Assembly (NCBI RefSeq): GCF_037038585.1
Contig: NC_092522.1
Coordinates: 47,343,661 to 47,407,660, forward strand
DNA length: 64,000 bases
From: Patagioenas fasciata
Taxonomy: Eukaryota; Chordata; Aves; Columbiformes; Columbidae
Direction of reading: 5' to 3'
Both the position numbers and the translations under genes were made by a program. The notes under the pieces are model-generated. The model made no database searches and was not told the origin of the DNA. It was given only the letters and a program-made list of their open reading frames with translations. Shown piece by piece: positions 39,493-50,769 of this stretch; position 1 is the stretch's first letter, and every line of letters starts with the position of its first letter.

Positions 39493-42400
39493 GAGCATGT
39501 TTTGTACCAGTTAGAAGTTAGGTCCAGCAAGAACAACAAAGAAAAGACTATGCGGGTAGTTAAATACTTCTATAGCACTAGTAAGCCATAGGAACATTCC
39601 TCTGCAGTGAAGAGGAGGAGCCCTGCACAGAGGTTTCCCCACATAATTGTTATTGGTGATGGAGGCAGGGTTCCCATCCCCCTCTGCAGGAGATGGAGCC
39701 CAGCTCTCAAGCTCCTCAGTCCCTGGTAGGAAATCAGACACATTTCCAGAGCAGCCCCATGTCCTAGGAAGTGCTGATGGCCCATGTGTCCCTTCTTCCT
39801 CAAGGAGGGGCGGTGGGCAATAGGATGAGTACGGGTGCAGCATGAGGGGCTCTTGCAGCAGCTGCAAACCGATGCTGCTGCTGAGTTCCCTCCCTGGCTG
39901 CCCAACCCAACCTGCTCCCTTTTGCCCCAGAAGCACCCTCGGGACAGCAGGATGGCGGCACTGGGGCAGGTTTAGCTGCATTGTGGCTGTCGGCGCTGGC
40001 AGGTTTGCTCCAGCAGCCATGCCAGCATGACACAGAGGGCAGCGCCAGGCAGAGACGAGCAACCAGAGTGTGAGAGAGCAGGACCACTTCTGGTGGCAGC
40101 ACCAGTTCCATGTGTTTACCAAGGCAGAGATGCAGGTTTACTACACACCCTCCTCTAGTAGCTCACCCACGTCCAAGACCATCTGGACCAAAGACAGAAT
40201 GAGATGGTTCCCAGGAGACCAAGGCCAAGCTCATCTCTTCAGTGTGGTGCTCTGGGATGATGATTTGGCCTGGTATTATGTAAGATTTAACAAAAGCCGT
40301 ATAACAAAACTATTTGAAGTAAGAATGTTAATTGAAGGTTGAGTCAGGCTGCACAAAGATGCTTTTGAGAGGCTCGTACCCTTTTTCATTTGGTCTGTAT
40401 TTTTTCCACTTAATTACAATGTGTGTGGAACAGCAGTTAGCAATAATAGTAACTGGCAGAGGGGAAATGGATAATGAAGGTGATTGTCCTCTTGCCTCTG
40501 GATCAGTAACTCAAACCCATCCCAGATGTGCAATATCCAGAAGTTATTCACCTCTGGAGGCTGCACAGGGGTATATGGGAAGTGAAGCACAGGACATTCA
40601 TCCTGATACCATGACTAGAGAGACAACTGGAGGGGCCCTGGCCACCACTAGCTAACTAGTCCTTGCTGAAATCTATGCTGGTGTGGTTTTCCCTTGTTGT
40701 TGCTCTCCCCAGGGGTTAAAGAAGGTGTGGACATGTGCACTCATACCCCAGCAAGCTGCCATGGGGTGCCACGAGGTCTGACACAAAACAACAGTGGTGT
40801 CTTCTGTGCCATTGGCATTGCCTCTGAAGGACTCTCCAAGCAGACCAGCAAGCAAAGAGGCAACCAGAGTGATGAGACATGAATCAGCATCAAGTGGTGG
40901 CTGTGCAAGAAGCCTCTGCAGCCGCCACAGCAAGCTCACCAGCACAGCCATTCCTTGGGCATGACACAAGGACCTAAGCAGCTCCCATTACAAAGATGAC
41001 TGGTCCTCAGTACCTCATTCACTTCCACCTGGGAGACAAAGTGACACACAAGTCCCAGCCTTTGGCAAGTTCCTTTAATGATTGAAACCCAGAGAAAGAG
41101 ACTGACTTAATTGAGAGTTTTGGCACAGGTCTACTAGTTATTAATATCACTGGTGTTCTTTTTATCAAATATGTACTCAGCTCTAATTCCAAGCACCTCT
41201 TTCTGGAGCTCAGTGTGAGGACAGATGTAGATGCCTGGAAAAGGGATGTGTGTGGTTTTTTTGCCTGAAAGCACAAGTGGACAGGATGAGGTAATGCAAT
41301 ACAGCTCTGCTGTGTAAGTTTACGAATGCATCACTGATGCCTAAACTTGTTAAGTATTGCTCCTCAGCATTGCTACACAGTAGTATACTACACATATTAC
41401 AGAATGTACAGGAAGATAAAAATACCGTCTTTTATTTCTTTTAACTTAGTGTATTACACAGCAGTGAGCAAAAACCTAAGGCTAGAGGCTGAAGCACAGA
41501 GAAGAAGAACATTTGCCCCTTCTCTGACTGCTCAGGGCGCTCCCTGAGGGAGACCTTGCAGAGGAAGGGCACTGCCTGGGCACCAAAAAGAGAGAAAGGG
41601 AGACGAATGAGAGGCAGTGGTATGGGAGAGGTGGCAGAAACAAGTTTCTTTTGTATTTTACGTTTTCTCAGATTTGGGAACACTTCTGTTAACTCTTGTT
41701 ACATTACAAAATTGAAATACTACAACTGCAACGACTAGCAGAAGTGTGGGCACCCCAGCCGTATCTCAGTGTGCCTGGAACAAACCGTGGCTGCAGCCTA
41801 ACACAGCCTTTGCACGCCAATACCCAAAATTCCTCCTGAGGGAAGAGAGGTCTGTTCAAGAAACCCTCCTGCAGCAACCGCACGTTGCTTCATATGTTTT
41901 GGTGCTTCCTCTACAGAGCAGCCCCTGTGAGGCTGGGGGATAAAGGGACATGGGCAGGAAGGCCATCAGCATGGTGCGTCTTGCTACCCTGCAAGGTAAC
42001 TGCACTTGGTAACTATAAACCCCTAGCAATTGCTAGGCAATCAAAGAGGAAATCCATCCCCCCTTTCTCTTCTCCCTTCAAGTCTCCTTGAACTAGCTGA
42101 ACTGCATGGACGCCAAACTCATCAGCTCCTCAGAGCCCCCAGCCCCTCCAGGCACCCGAGCCCTGAAGGGAGCACGAGGCAACCACCAAGTGAGCAGAAA
42201 AGCGGGATTGCAAAACCCACTGCACTGGCAGGAAATCTTGAGGTCAGTAGCAGCAAAGGCCACCTTCAGCTGGGCTGCTTCCCCCACAGCGTGGTCCTGT
42301 CCTGCCCAAATCGTGGGGCTGGCAGCTGCCAAGGCAGGGATGCCTTTAGGGATGGTGGCTCTTCTGGAGGGCCCAGGAGGTGAGTTGCCAGCTGGAGCTG

Positions 42401-45400
42401 TCAGCGAGCACCAGTTTACTGCTTTGGGGGGATGTTTCAGTAATGCAGGAACTCCCACGCTGGAAACAGCTTTTACAGCTCTGGCAAGCGCTTCAAGAAG
42501 GTCTGGGCCTCGGTTTTAGCTTTTATTTTGTGAGGATCTCGCCGCCAACTCGCCCAGACAGGGAAAAAGCGCTACCCAGCCCAAACTCCCCACCCCAACT
42601 GAGAAACCCCTTGGCGCACCCTCCCCGGGGCTCCGTTTCTTACTTTGCTCATGCACAGCAGCTCTTCAGCTCATGCCGAAAGGGAAGATCTGCCCCTTCT
42701 CTGCAGCTGCTCAGTGCTTTGCACACTGCATCGGCGTGGGCTCAGGGGATGGAGCAGACAAGGAACATGACTATCTGGGAGCTTAAATAGAAAGAGTTTG
42801 AAAACCTTCTGTAATTTTTTCAACAGAAGATCTCTTTCTGCTCTTATTTTGTAACATTTCCTGTGAAGTCCTCCCCCCTGTCCGATTTTTTGAGGGTACT
42901 TGGAAGCCTGTCGACTCCAGCACAGAAGGCAGGGAGTAGAGCTGGCGCGGTGTCACACAGGGGTCACGGCTTCCCAGGCTTCCTGTTTATTTTGGGAAGG
43001 GGTCACCCGGCCAGCTGGCCACTCTGCCTGCGCCCTGGGAAGCCCCTGGCCACCGCATTCCTGGCCCCCTCGCCCGTGGCCGCAAACAATTGCCGACTGT
43101 GGCTCGCAATGCAGCACGTCAAGGCAGAGTGTAAATGGGATAACCCGACATGCCTATTTACCCAGCCTGTGGATAAGGGGAGGAAGCTTTTCCACATCAA
43201 TTGCCCTTTCTTCTGGCATCTGGAAGTATCTCTCTGAAGCTTTTATTCCTCTTTAGAGGGTAGTAACCTCTGAAATTCTCAAGTATTTCCGTTATTTTTT
43301 CCTCACTTTTTTTCTGCTGCTACTTGAAAAGAGGGTGTAAAGTCAACTGCTGTTGTTCTGTTAAAAACAGAACTGTTTCCTTTTTTTATAGAAAGCGTGC
43401 AATTTCTGTTCCAAACTACCTCGGGCAGAGCCCACCAGTAAAGCAGATGCTGTAGCATCTAGGCAATTGCTTGCTATGCGACTCCCCGGCAAGCAGGCAT
43501 AAATATGTGCCAAACTTTCTAGAACAAAAGTCATAGCAGAATAGCAGCATATGTAGCACCTCTGTATTTCAGCAGATAGCCGTGAACTAGTGGCACACCT
43601 GTGTCCTGCTGGTGCTTCCTTTTCTAGGCAGTCTCTGCTTAGGTGGTGCCTCACAGCTTTTCAGAAGCTAACACCAAACAGCGGCATTTGGTACAGTTAC
43701 CTTCAAGGAGTTAGCAAAAGGCCCCCAAGTATGGCAAAAGGCAGACACCAAGTAGCTGCTGGAGTCCCTCTCAATCCTCTGGCACGTCCTGCCTCACAGG
43801 GAGCTGGTGCAGTGATCTCCCTCTGGCCTTTGTGGAGTATTTTTCTGCCAGTGCCTCTGTCATCCCCGGGCTGCAAGGCAGGGCAGCCATCAGCGCGCAG
43901 CTGACGAGCAGCTCTCAGGGATGTATGCTCTCCTCCTGCGAGCACCTAAGCACACATGGCTTCACATTCATAGTGATGCTCCTGTTAATAAAGTTATAAG
44001 TGGCTGTAAACATCTGCAGGATCAGTGGCTTACCATGAGCCTGTCCAAAGCATATTTATGTCAACAGGCTGCTTCTGCTGATACTCTCGTTTGCATCAGT
44101 ATCTTTTTTTTTTTTTTTCCCCTGATGGCACTAGATAAAACACTGTTGGATGGAGATTTTTCTTTTTCACTAAGATTTTTCTCTTTTCGATGTACCATGA
44201 GGCTAGCTTTGGGACCAGCATCAATGTGAAAGCAGAACATTGCCTGAACTACTGTTTGAATTGTACATCTTAAAATCCATACATAAAAGGCTGGTGGTGA
44301 TGATTCATTTTCAAAATGATGGATCATTTTAAATGAAAACAAAAAGTTTCAGTGTTTCTAAAACGGCTACCAGTAGTTCACTCTTGCAGGCAAACATGAG
44401 CAGCTGTCTACAAGCAAGATCCAACAGTTGCTTTAGGGGCTTTTGAACTGTTTGGCAAAAATCACATAATCCTCACCTAGGCAAGAAGCCCACTGAAACG
44501 CAGGTTTATTCAGTTTCCCGGAAAATCCTGTGGAGCAACCTGCCATCTCCAGTAGGAATGAAAACAGCAGAGATGCCATAAAATCAGGAGCTGCATCAGA
44601 GTGGAGACAAAGCCCCCATAATGACCAAACTCCTAGCTGTGTTCTGGCAAGGGCTGTAATCTGCTGTCAGGTTTCTACAGGTTGAGCTGGCAGGTCTTGC
44701 TTTCAGCCATGATGGCACTGCTTTGGTGAGCTACCTGACCCCAAATCATGTGCATCTGATCAAATCCAAAATTTCAAGAACTATTCCCAGCCTCTCCCCT
44801 CTCAGTTCTCAGAGAGGAGCTCCCATAAATCATTTTGGATCAAAGAAAGAGAGGTGGTAGCACTGTTCAGTGTAATCACGTTTCCCACCTTGGCTCTGGC
44901 CATTTTGCTACTGCCCTGTAGGACCTCTGTCCCAACAGAAGGATGGCAATAAGGCCCATGAAGGAAGCAGTGCACATCTGCAGCAAGAGAAGGATGTGGG
45001 GCAGCCCTGGATCGGGAGGGAAAGGGGAATGCCGAGGGCACAGGGGAGCAAGTTGGTAGCACTGGTTTGGACACAGAAGAAAAAGCGGGCCCCACAGAGG
45101 ATGCGTGCATGGATGAAGTGCAGGCTGGGGGTCACAGCTCTTTGGCAAGGGACCATGTGCAATCACTGTCACCAGAGCAGAAGAAAGGCAGGAAGGAAAA
45201 TGGGACCCTGCGGGGAGGGAAGAGCAAAGAAACACAGCAAGATCTCAGTGTGGCCCAGTGAAAATTGCCAAAAAACATGGGGTGGGAAGGGGCTTGCCAT
45301 GGCACTGATGTGGGGGGGGGTAGAGTTCATCTTGAAGACCTGCCTCCCTCTGACCTCTTCTCTCCCTTTCCTCAACAATAGCATTGGGCACAATCGGGAC

Positions 45401-46439
45401 AAGATGAAGGCTTCCCACACCATGCTGGACCCCCATCCACGCCACCATGGCGTTCCTCAGCTGTAAGGTGTCCTCCAGCACTTGCTGCTCCTATCTTTAG
45501 CATTGGCATGTCACAGCAAGGGGTGTTTTTCAGATATCAGGCACAAAAAGATGGTTTCTGTTTAAAAAAAAAAACAAAAACAAAACAAAACAAACCAGAA
45601 ACAAGAAACAAATACATTATCTATTCGATTCCTGTGCAGTAACTACTGTAACAGTCAGCAGCTTTGAGAAGTTGGGGGGTTTTTTGTGATTTGATACATA
45701 AACCACATTTCCTATGTAGCACTGACACTACGTTTTTATCAGCTTTTTGACATTGAGCTCGGTAACATTTTGCTTTTGCCTTTCCACCAGAGTTAATTCA
45801 AAGGCAGCAAATGTGGCAAAAACAGAATACCACTCATCTCGACTTTTCCAAGCAGCTAGTTTTCATTAGAAATAAAGGAAAATAAATAAAGATCACATTT
45901 TCTGTCCTGAAGTTAAAAGCCTGCCACAGCTGAAAGCTTTGCTTTCTTCTTCCCCTGAAGCCTCACTCAGCTAGCACTCCAGCTCTGCTCATGATCTGAA
46001 ATGTGCAAACACAGTGTTTCTTGGCTTCCCACCAGTATATATAAATATATGTAATTTTTTCCTTCGGAGAACCTGGAGGCTAAAGCAAGAGGGCAAAGGA
46101 GTACGTGACTAAAACATCCAAACTTCCTCTTTCATAAGCCATCACATGATGAAGTGCAATTACAATTCCTGCCTTGTCCCTGCCAATTGCAGGCGCATTG
46201 CCTCACCCGAGAAACCGGGCTGCTTCTCCCACTATGTGTGTGACTGTGTGTGTGCGCAGGCAGCAATCGCTGCAGCCGGCTTGGCGAGGCTCCAGCTTCG
46301 GGCTGGAGAAAGAGGGCAGTGGGTGGAAGACGAAAACAAAGATCTGTTTACTTAGCATGCATGGATAAAGCGTCTTTCGAGCCGGGGAGGGGAGGAGGGA
46401 AGAGAAACGGCATTAAAGGACTTTGATGCAATGTGAAAG
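39493..46439. other. Upstream intergenic DNA, proximal part
   Basis: No gene is supported. Minus-strand frames such as 39511-40122 (about 200 codons) and plus-strand frames around 42030-43260 have no recognisable domain and overlap frames on the other strand. The segment holds a T-tract (44105-44118), a run of Gs near 45313-45321 and an A-rich repeat (45563-45595). It grades into the CpG island from about 46.2 kb. Confidence 0.65.
45563..45595 (+). repeat. A-rich (CAAAA)n-like simple repeat
   Basis: A run of A is followed by CAAAA units. No SINE body is recognised beside it. Confidence 0.8.
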
Positions 46440-47340
46440 GAAGGCTACTCGGGAAAAACGAGCCCATGTTAACCCTTGGCTCTCCGGGGGCACGTCTGGG
46501 CCGCACCGCGGCCGGAGCTATCCCTTTCCCCTTCCTCCTGCCCCCCTGCCCCAGATGGCTGCTTCGGAGCGGGTACGAGCGGTGAGGGGCTAGAGGATAG
46601 CTCCAGCAGACCCGAACTCTCGCAGCAGCAGCCGTTGCCACCGCCCCGACGTGCCGAGCTGGGTCGGGGGCCAGGGCAGGTTTTTGTTTTCCTTGTTAAC
46701 AGCTCGGCGCCTCCAGGACGCCCAGCCGGGCGTGCAGTTTGCAAAGTCACCCAACCTGGCACGGGAACCAGCGCTAGGAGCCAGCACCAGGAGGAGAAGG
46801 AAGGCAGGGCAGGGCGAGGCAAGGGCCCCCCCGTGCCCCAGGACGCACCGGCGGCCGCACCACTCAGCCCCCTCCCCGGCTGGAGGGAGCGCAGGGGACC
46901 GGCTGCTGCTGCCCCGCTGTCCCTAAGCCCGCAGCGGGCCGAGGAGTAGCAGAAGGAGGCGGCGCTACACGCGGGGCCGGGCCGGCAGCAGCGCCCCCGG
47001 CCCCGCAGCACCCCGGCCCCGCCGTCGTGCAGCTGCCAGACGCGGGGAGGCACCTCCCGCCGGCGGCTGCGGACGTCAGAGCTTCCCCGGCCCCGGTCGG
47101 CCCCCGCCTCTCGCTGCTCTTCTCTTCCCCCCTCCCTCCCCCGTAACCTACATAACGCCGTGGGAAGGGCGGCCCGAGCACGGGCGTTAGCGGGGAGCAG
47201 TGTCTGGCGTGTTTACTCTGCCTGTGGGCACGCGTGCAGCCGGCTGTACGTGCCGGGAAGGGCCCGGTGAGGGTTTGCTTCACCTCCCGTGGCAAACGGG
47301 AAGAGCAAACACCCCTTTTCCTCCGTCGCCACCGCCCTGT
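46440..47340. promoter_or_regulatory. CpG island A, upstream of IRF2BP2
   Basis: CpG density rises sharply at about 46.45 kb and falls at about 47.34 kb. The region is GC-rich, unlike the flanking intergenic DNA. A CRE-like GGACGTCA lies at 47071-47078. The long minus-strand frames here come from scarce stop codons in GC-rich DNA and are not credible genes. The island could be the distal part of the IRF2BP2 promoter or a separate, possibly divergent, promoter; the sequence does not decide between these. Confidence 0.75.
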
Positions 47341-47579
47341 GTTTTGGTATGGATATAGGCGGCGGATGAGGGATTCGGAGCGTGGAAGCTGGACGAGGAA
47401 ACATGTCTGCAGGTTTTCCTTTTTTGGGGAGGAGACGGCGTTTGCTTAGTGTGTATAAATTTTGCTAATCTGCATTAAAGAACCGCTGGTTTGTGGTTGA
47501 AAATGACAGGAAATCTAGAACGTCCTATTTCCTGTGCACAATGACAACAGTTTAAAAAAAAAGTAATCGTTGTATTTAT
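47341..47579. promoter_or_regulatory. AT-rich gap between CpG islands, ETS/RUNX motifs
   Basis: This AT-rich segment separates the two CpG islands. It holds a TATAAA at 47454-47459, a RUNX-type TGTGGTT at 47492-47498, and a perfect inverted pair of ETS-type motifs, CAGGAAAT at 47507-47514 and ATTTCCTG at 47527-47534. It lies about 1.0-1.2 kb upstream of the start codon. The motif cluster suggests a promoter-proximal control element; function is inferred. Confidence 0.4.
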
Positions 47580-48556
47580 TTATAATGGTGCCTCCTGCCC
47601 CGGCGGGGAGAACAAAGCCGCGCAGCGGCGCAGGAGGGCGCCTGCCCGGAGGTGGCACTGACCGGCCCCACGGGGATAAGCCCGCAGTCGGGGGGCGCGC
47701 CCGGGGCGCCGCGCAGTGCCGTGCCCAAAGGTCACCAGCCAAGGGGGATGAGAGGACAATGAGTCCCGCACTGCGGGAAGCCCCCCCGCGCATCTCTGCG
47801 CGCACGAGCGGCAGGTTTCGGCAAAGCCCCTCGGCGGCGCAGGAAACAGTAATAAAAACAATAATAATAAAAATAATAAGAGAAAAGGAGCTGCAGCGCA
47901 CCCCCGCCCATCTCCTTGTCCCTCTCTGCTCCCGCAGCCCTCCCCGAGGGCGAGACCGGCAGAGGCGCGGCGGCTCCCCGGCAGCAGGAGGAATCTCCGG
48001 TGCCGGTGGCGGGGGCACGGGCAGGGGCCGGGATCGCGACGGCGGGGCGGGGGCGCCCATCGCGCAGGCGCGGCCGCCACTGTCGAAGAATCGAGGCGGC
48101 GGCGCGCAGAGGTGGCGGTGGCGGCTGGAGCCCGGCACGGCGCCGCCGCCAGCCCCGGCCCCGGCCCCCGCGGCAGTCCCCGCCCCGCCGCGCCGGCCCC
48201 CGCCGCCCCGCGCCGCCCCGTAGTAGCCAGCGAGCGGGGGAGCCGAGCGGGCGGCAGCGGCCGCAGCCCTGCGCCAGCCGCGCCGCGGAGATGCGCGTCC
48301 CCGCCGCCCTGTGAGCGCCGCCGGCGGAGACGGCGAGGAGAGCGGCGTCCCCCACAGCGGTTCTGCCTGCCGGGGCGCCCGCCGCGCCCCGCTCCAGCGC
48401 ACGGAAGAGGAAGGCGAGGGGGAGGGGGCCCAGCGGACGGTCCCGCTGCGGCCGCGGCGCCCGAGCCTCCCCGTCGGGACTCCGGTGGCGAGGGGCAGAG
48501 GAGGCGGCGGCCGGAGCCGGAGCGGGGGACGCTCGCCGCTGCCCCGGGGCCGGGAC
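47580..48556 (+). promoter_or_regulatory. IRF2BP2: IRF2BP2 core promoter region and 5' leader
   Basis: This is the upstream half of CpG island B, which continues through the coding exons. It contains GC boxes (CCCCGCCC at 47902-47909, GGGGCGGGG at 48044-48052, and paired CCCCGCCCCGCC at 48178-48189). It also has an NRF1-like GCGCAGGCGC at 48062-48071, a four-run G-quadruplex motif at 48011-48032 and an AT-rich (AAT)n-like patch at 47848-47886. I see no convincing TATA box placed close to the coding start, which fits a dispersed CpG-island promoter. The transcription start site cannot be fixed from the sequence. Confidence 0.7.
48291..48314 (+). other. Upstream ORF in the IRF2BP2 leader
   Basis: The ATG at 48291 has G at -3. 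It opens a 7-codon frame (MRVPAAL) that stops at TGA 48312-48314, 242 nt before the main ATG and in another frame. It is the only ATG between the in-frame stop codons at 48221-48226 and the main start. It matters only if transcription starts upstream of it. Confidence 0.5.
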
Positions 48557-50496
48557 ATGTCGTCGGCGGCGGTGGCAGCTGCTTCCCGCAGGCAGTCGTG
48601 CTACCTGTGCGACTTGCCCCGCATGCCCTGGGCCATGATCTGGGACTTCACCGAGCCCGTTTGCCGGGGCTGCGTCAACTACGAGGGCGCCGACCGCGTG
48701 GAGTTCGTCATCGACACGGCGCGGCAGCTGAAGCGGGCGCACGGCTGCTTCCCCGAGGGCCGGGCCCCGCCGCCGCCGCACGCCAAGCAGCCGCCGCTCT
48801 CCGCCAAGGAACTCCTGGCGCAGCAGCAGCAGCTCGGCCACCCCGCGGAGGCGGCGGCGCGGCCCCCGCCGCAGCCGCTGGAGCGCTACTCGCTGGCGGC
48901 CGAGCGGCCGCCGCCCCGCCTGGGCGCCGAGTACGGCGGCGGCCGGCAGGTCAACGGCATCCTGGTGCCCAATGGCTTCCCCAAGCCCGAGGAGCCTCCC
49001 GAGTTGAACCGGCAGAGCCCGAACCCACGGCGGACGCACGCCGTGCCTCCCACCCTGGTGCCGCTGGTGAACGGCGCCGGGCTCCCCGCCGCCATCAGCG
49101 GCCTGGGCAGTCGCGCAGCCGCCGCCGCCTCGCTCGCCGCCATCTCCGCCGCGCCCGCACCGATGTCGGTGCCTGTTCCCCAGCAGCCGGCGGCGGCGGC
49201 GCAGGCGGCGGGGCAGGCGGCGGGGCAGCCCGGCGAGCTAGGGCACAAGCGCCCCGGCTCCGTCTCGTCGTCCTCCTCGGGCGGCGGCGCGGCGGGGGAG
49301 CACGACAGCGGCGCCAAGGAGAAGAGAGGCTCGGCCGAGAGCCTGCCGGCGGCGGCAGCGGCGGAGCTGGCCGCAGAGGGCAAGGGCCGGGCGGGCAGCG
49401 AGCAGGAGTGGCTGGCCAAGCCCAAGACGGTGCGGGACACGTTGCTGGCCCTGCACCAGCACGGCAGCCACGCCGTGCCGCCCTTCGACAGCAAGTTCAA
49501 GAAGGAGCCGGGCATGGCGGGCGGCAGATTGCTGGGATACGAGACCAACGGCGCGGTGGCCAAGCCGGGTGAGACAGCGGGGGCCGGGGAGGGCGGGTAG
49601 GGCAGGGGGGAGCAACTACTGGTATACGGGGCGGAGGATCCCGAGCAGCTTCGGCCGCCCGGGGCTCGGGGGGTGGCCGCGGCCACGCGTTTCTGCGGTT
49701 GCACTGTGGTGCCCCCGTGCTCGTTGGAGTATTGTGATTGCGCTGCCTTCTCACCCTCTTCCTCCTCTTTGGCTCTGCAGGGGCCCGGGCCGCCCGGAAG
49801 AGGAAGCCTTCTCCCGAGCCGGAGGGCGAGGCGGGACCCCCGAAGATCAACGGGGAGGCGCAGCCCTGGCTGCCCACCTCGTCGGAAGGGATGAAGCTGC
49901 CGCTGACGGCCACCCCCTTCATGTCGCCCCCGCCGCCCACCGCCTCGCCCCACTCCAACCGGACCACGCCGCCCGAGGCGGCCCAGAACGGCCAGTCCCC
50001 CATGGCCGCCCTCATTTTGGTGGCGGACAATGCCGGGGGCAACCACGCCTCCAAAGACGCCAACCAGGTCCACTCCACCACGCGGAGGAACAGCAGCAGC
50101 CCCCCGTCGCCCTCCGCCATGAACCAAAGAAGGCTGGGCCCCGGCAGGGAGGTGCCGGGCCAGGGGGCCAACGCGGCGGGCGGGCTGGAGCCCGTCCACC
50201 CCGCCAGCCTGCCGGACTCGTCCCTGGCCGCCAGCGTCCCGTTGTGTTGTACCCTCTGCCACGAGCGCCTGGAAGACACCCACTTCGTGCAGTGCCCCTC
50301 CGTCCCCTCCCACAAGTTCTGCTTCCCCTGCTCCCGGCAGAGCATCAAGCAGCAGGGAGCCAGCGGGGAGGTGTATTGTCCCAGCGGGGAGAAGTGTCCC
50401 CTGGTCGGCTCCAACGTCCCCTGGGCCTTCATGCAGGGGGAGATCGCCACCATCCTGGCCGGAGATGTGAAAGTGAAAAAGGAGAGGGACTCGTGA
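48557..50496 (+). CDS. IRF2BP2: Interferon regulatory factor 2 binding protein 2
   Basis: The coding sequence is join(48557-49568, 49781-50496): 1728 nt, 575 residues plus stop. The family comprises nuclear transcriptional co-regulators. Known roles are co-repression with IRF2, repression of NFAT1, and partnership with VGLL4/TEAD. Seen here in order: N-terminal C2-C2 zinc finger with Cys15, Cys18, Cys36 and Cys39; a short Gln run at 89-92; a conserved block around 133-170 with [13 protein letters not shown]; an Ala/Gly/Ser-rich middle; [19 protein letters not shown] at 285-303; basic RKRK at 343-346 (nuclear localisation) followed by SP at 348-349; conserved [20 protein letters not shown] near 395; and a C-terminal RING-like finger starting at Cys493/494/497. 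The tail contains VKKE at 569-572, a sumoylation consensus. The length is close to the human protein (587). The start is the first in-frame ATG after in-frame stops at 48221-48226. The Gln run is short and the [10 protein letters not shown] block is present, which separates it from paralogue IRF2BPL. Confidence 0.97.
49569..49780 (+). other. IRF2BP2: IRF2BP2 intron 1
   Basis: This 212-bp phase-1 intron has donor CCGG|GTGAG at 49568/49569 and acceptor CTGCAG|GG at 49780/49781, preceded by a pyrimidine-rich tract (about 49748-49776). Splicing joins KPG to ARAARKRK, which matches the family. The length is not a multiple of three: reading through would add ten residues after codon 337 and stop at TAG 49598-49600. 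Confidence 0.95.
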
Positions 50497-50548
50497 CTTG
50501 CCCGCTCTCACCGCCCGACGTCACCTTGAACTCCGACTGCTCGAATTC

Positions 50549-50556
50549 TGTATATA
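50549..50556 (+). promoter_or_regulatory. Pumilio response element in the 3' UTR
   Basis: TGTATATA fits the TGTANATA consensus bound by Pumilio proteins. It lies 53 nt past the stop codon at the start of a TA-rich tract, so it could also be a chance product of that repeat. Confidence 0.4.
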
Positions 50557-50590
50557 TCTATAAATATATATATATAAATATATATATATC
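50551..50590 (+). repeat. (TA)n-rich tract in the 3' UTR
   Basis: Imperfect TA repeats are interrupted by AAA and C. The tract lies in the mRNA. Confidence 0.85.
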
Positions 50591-50738
50591 TCCAAGACAA
50601 GGGAAATGTAGACTTCATAAACATGGCTGTATAATTTTGATTTTTTTGAATACATTGTGTTTCTATATTTTTTGAAGACAAAAGGTATGTACTTATTATA
50701 AAGGCATTTCTTCTAATTCTTTTTTTTGTTTTGTTTTG

Positions 50739-50769
<31 letters not shown>

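Noticed and set aside
39511-40122. 203-codon minus-strand frame
   Set aside because: It has no recognisable domain and competes with other frames over the same bases; it is consistent with chance in GC-moderate DNA.
48311-48556. In-frame N-terminal extension of IRF2BP2 by 82 residues
   Set aside because: The upstream start would be GTG. No in-frame ATG occurs after the stops at 48221-48226, and the family begins just before the zinc finger, as the ATG at 48557 does.
47732-49039. 435-codon minus-strand frame, and 486-codon plus-strand frame at 48112-49572
   Set aside because: Both are low-complexity Ala/Arg/Gly/Pro translations of the CpG island in frames other than that of IRF2BP2. No domains are present.
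48886-50511. 541-codon minus-strand frame opposite IRF2BP2
   Set aside because: It is the antisense shadow of a GC-rich coding sequence in which stop codons are rare. It spans the intron, has no recognisable domain, and its composition is explained by the sense codons.
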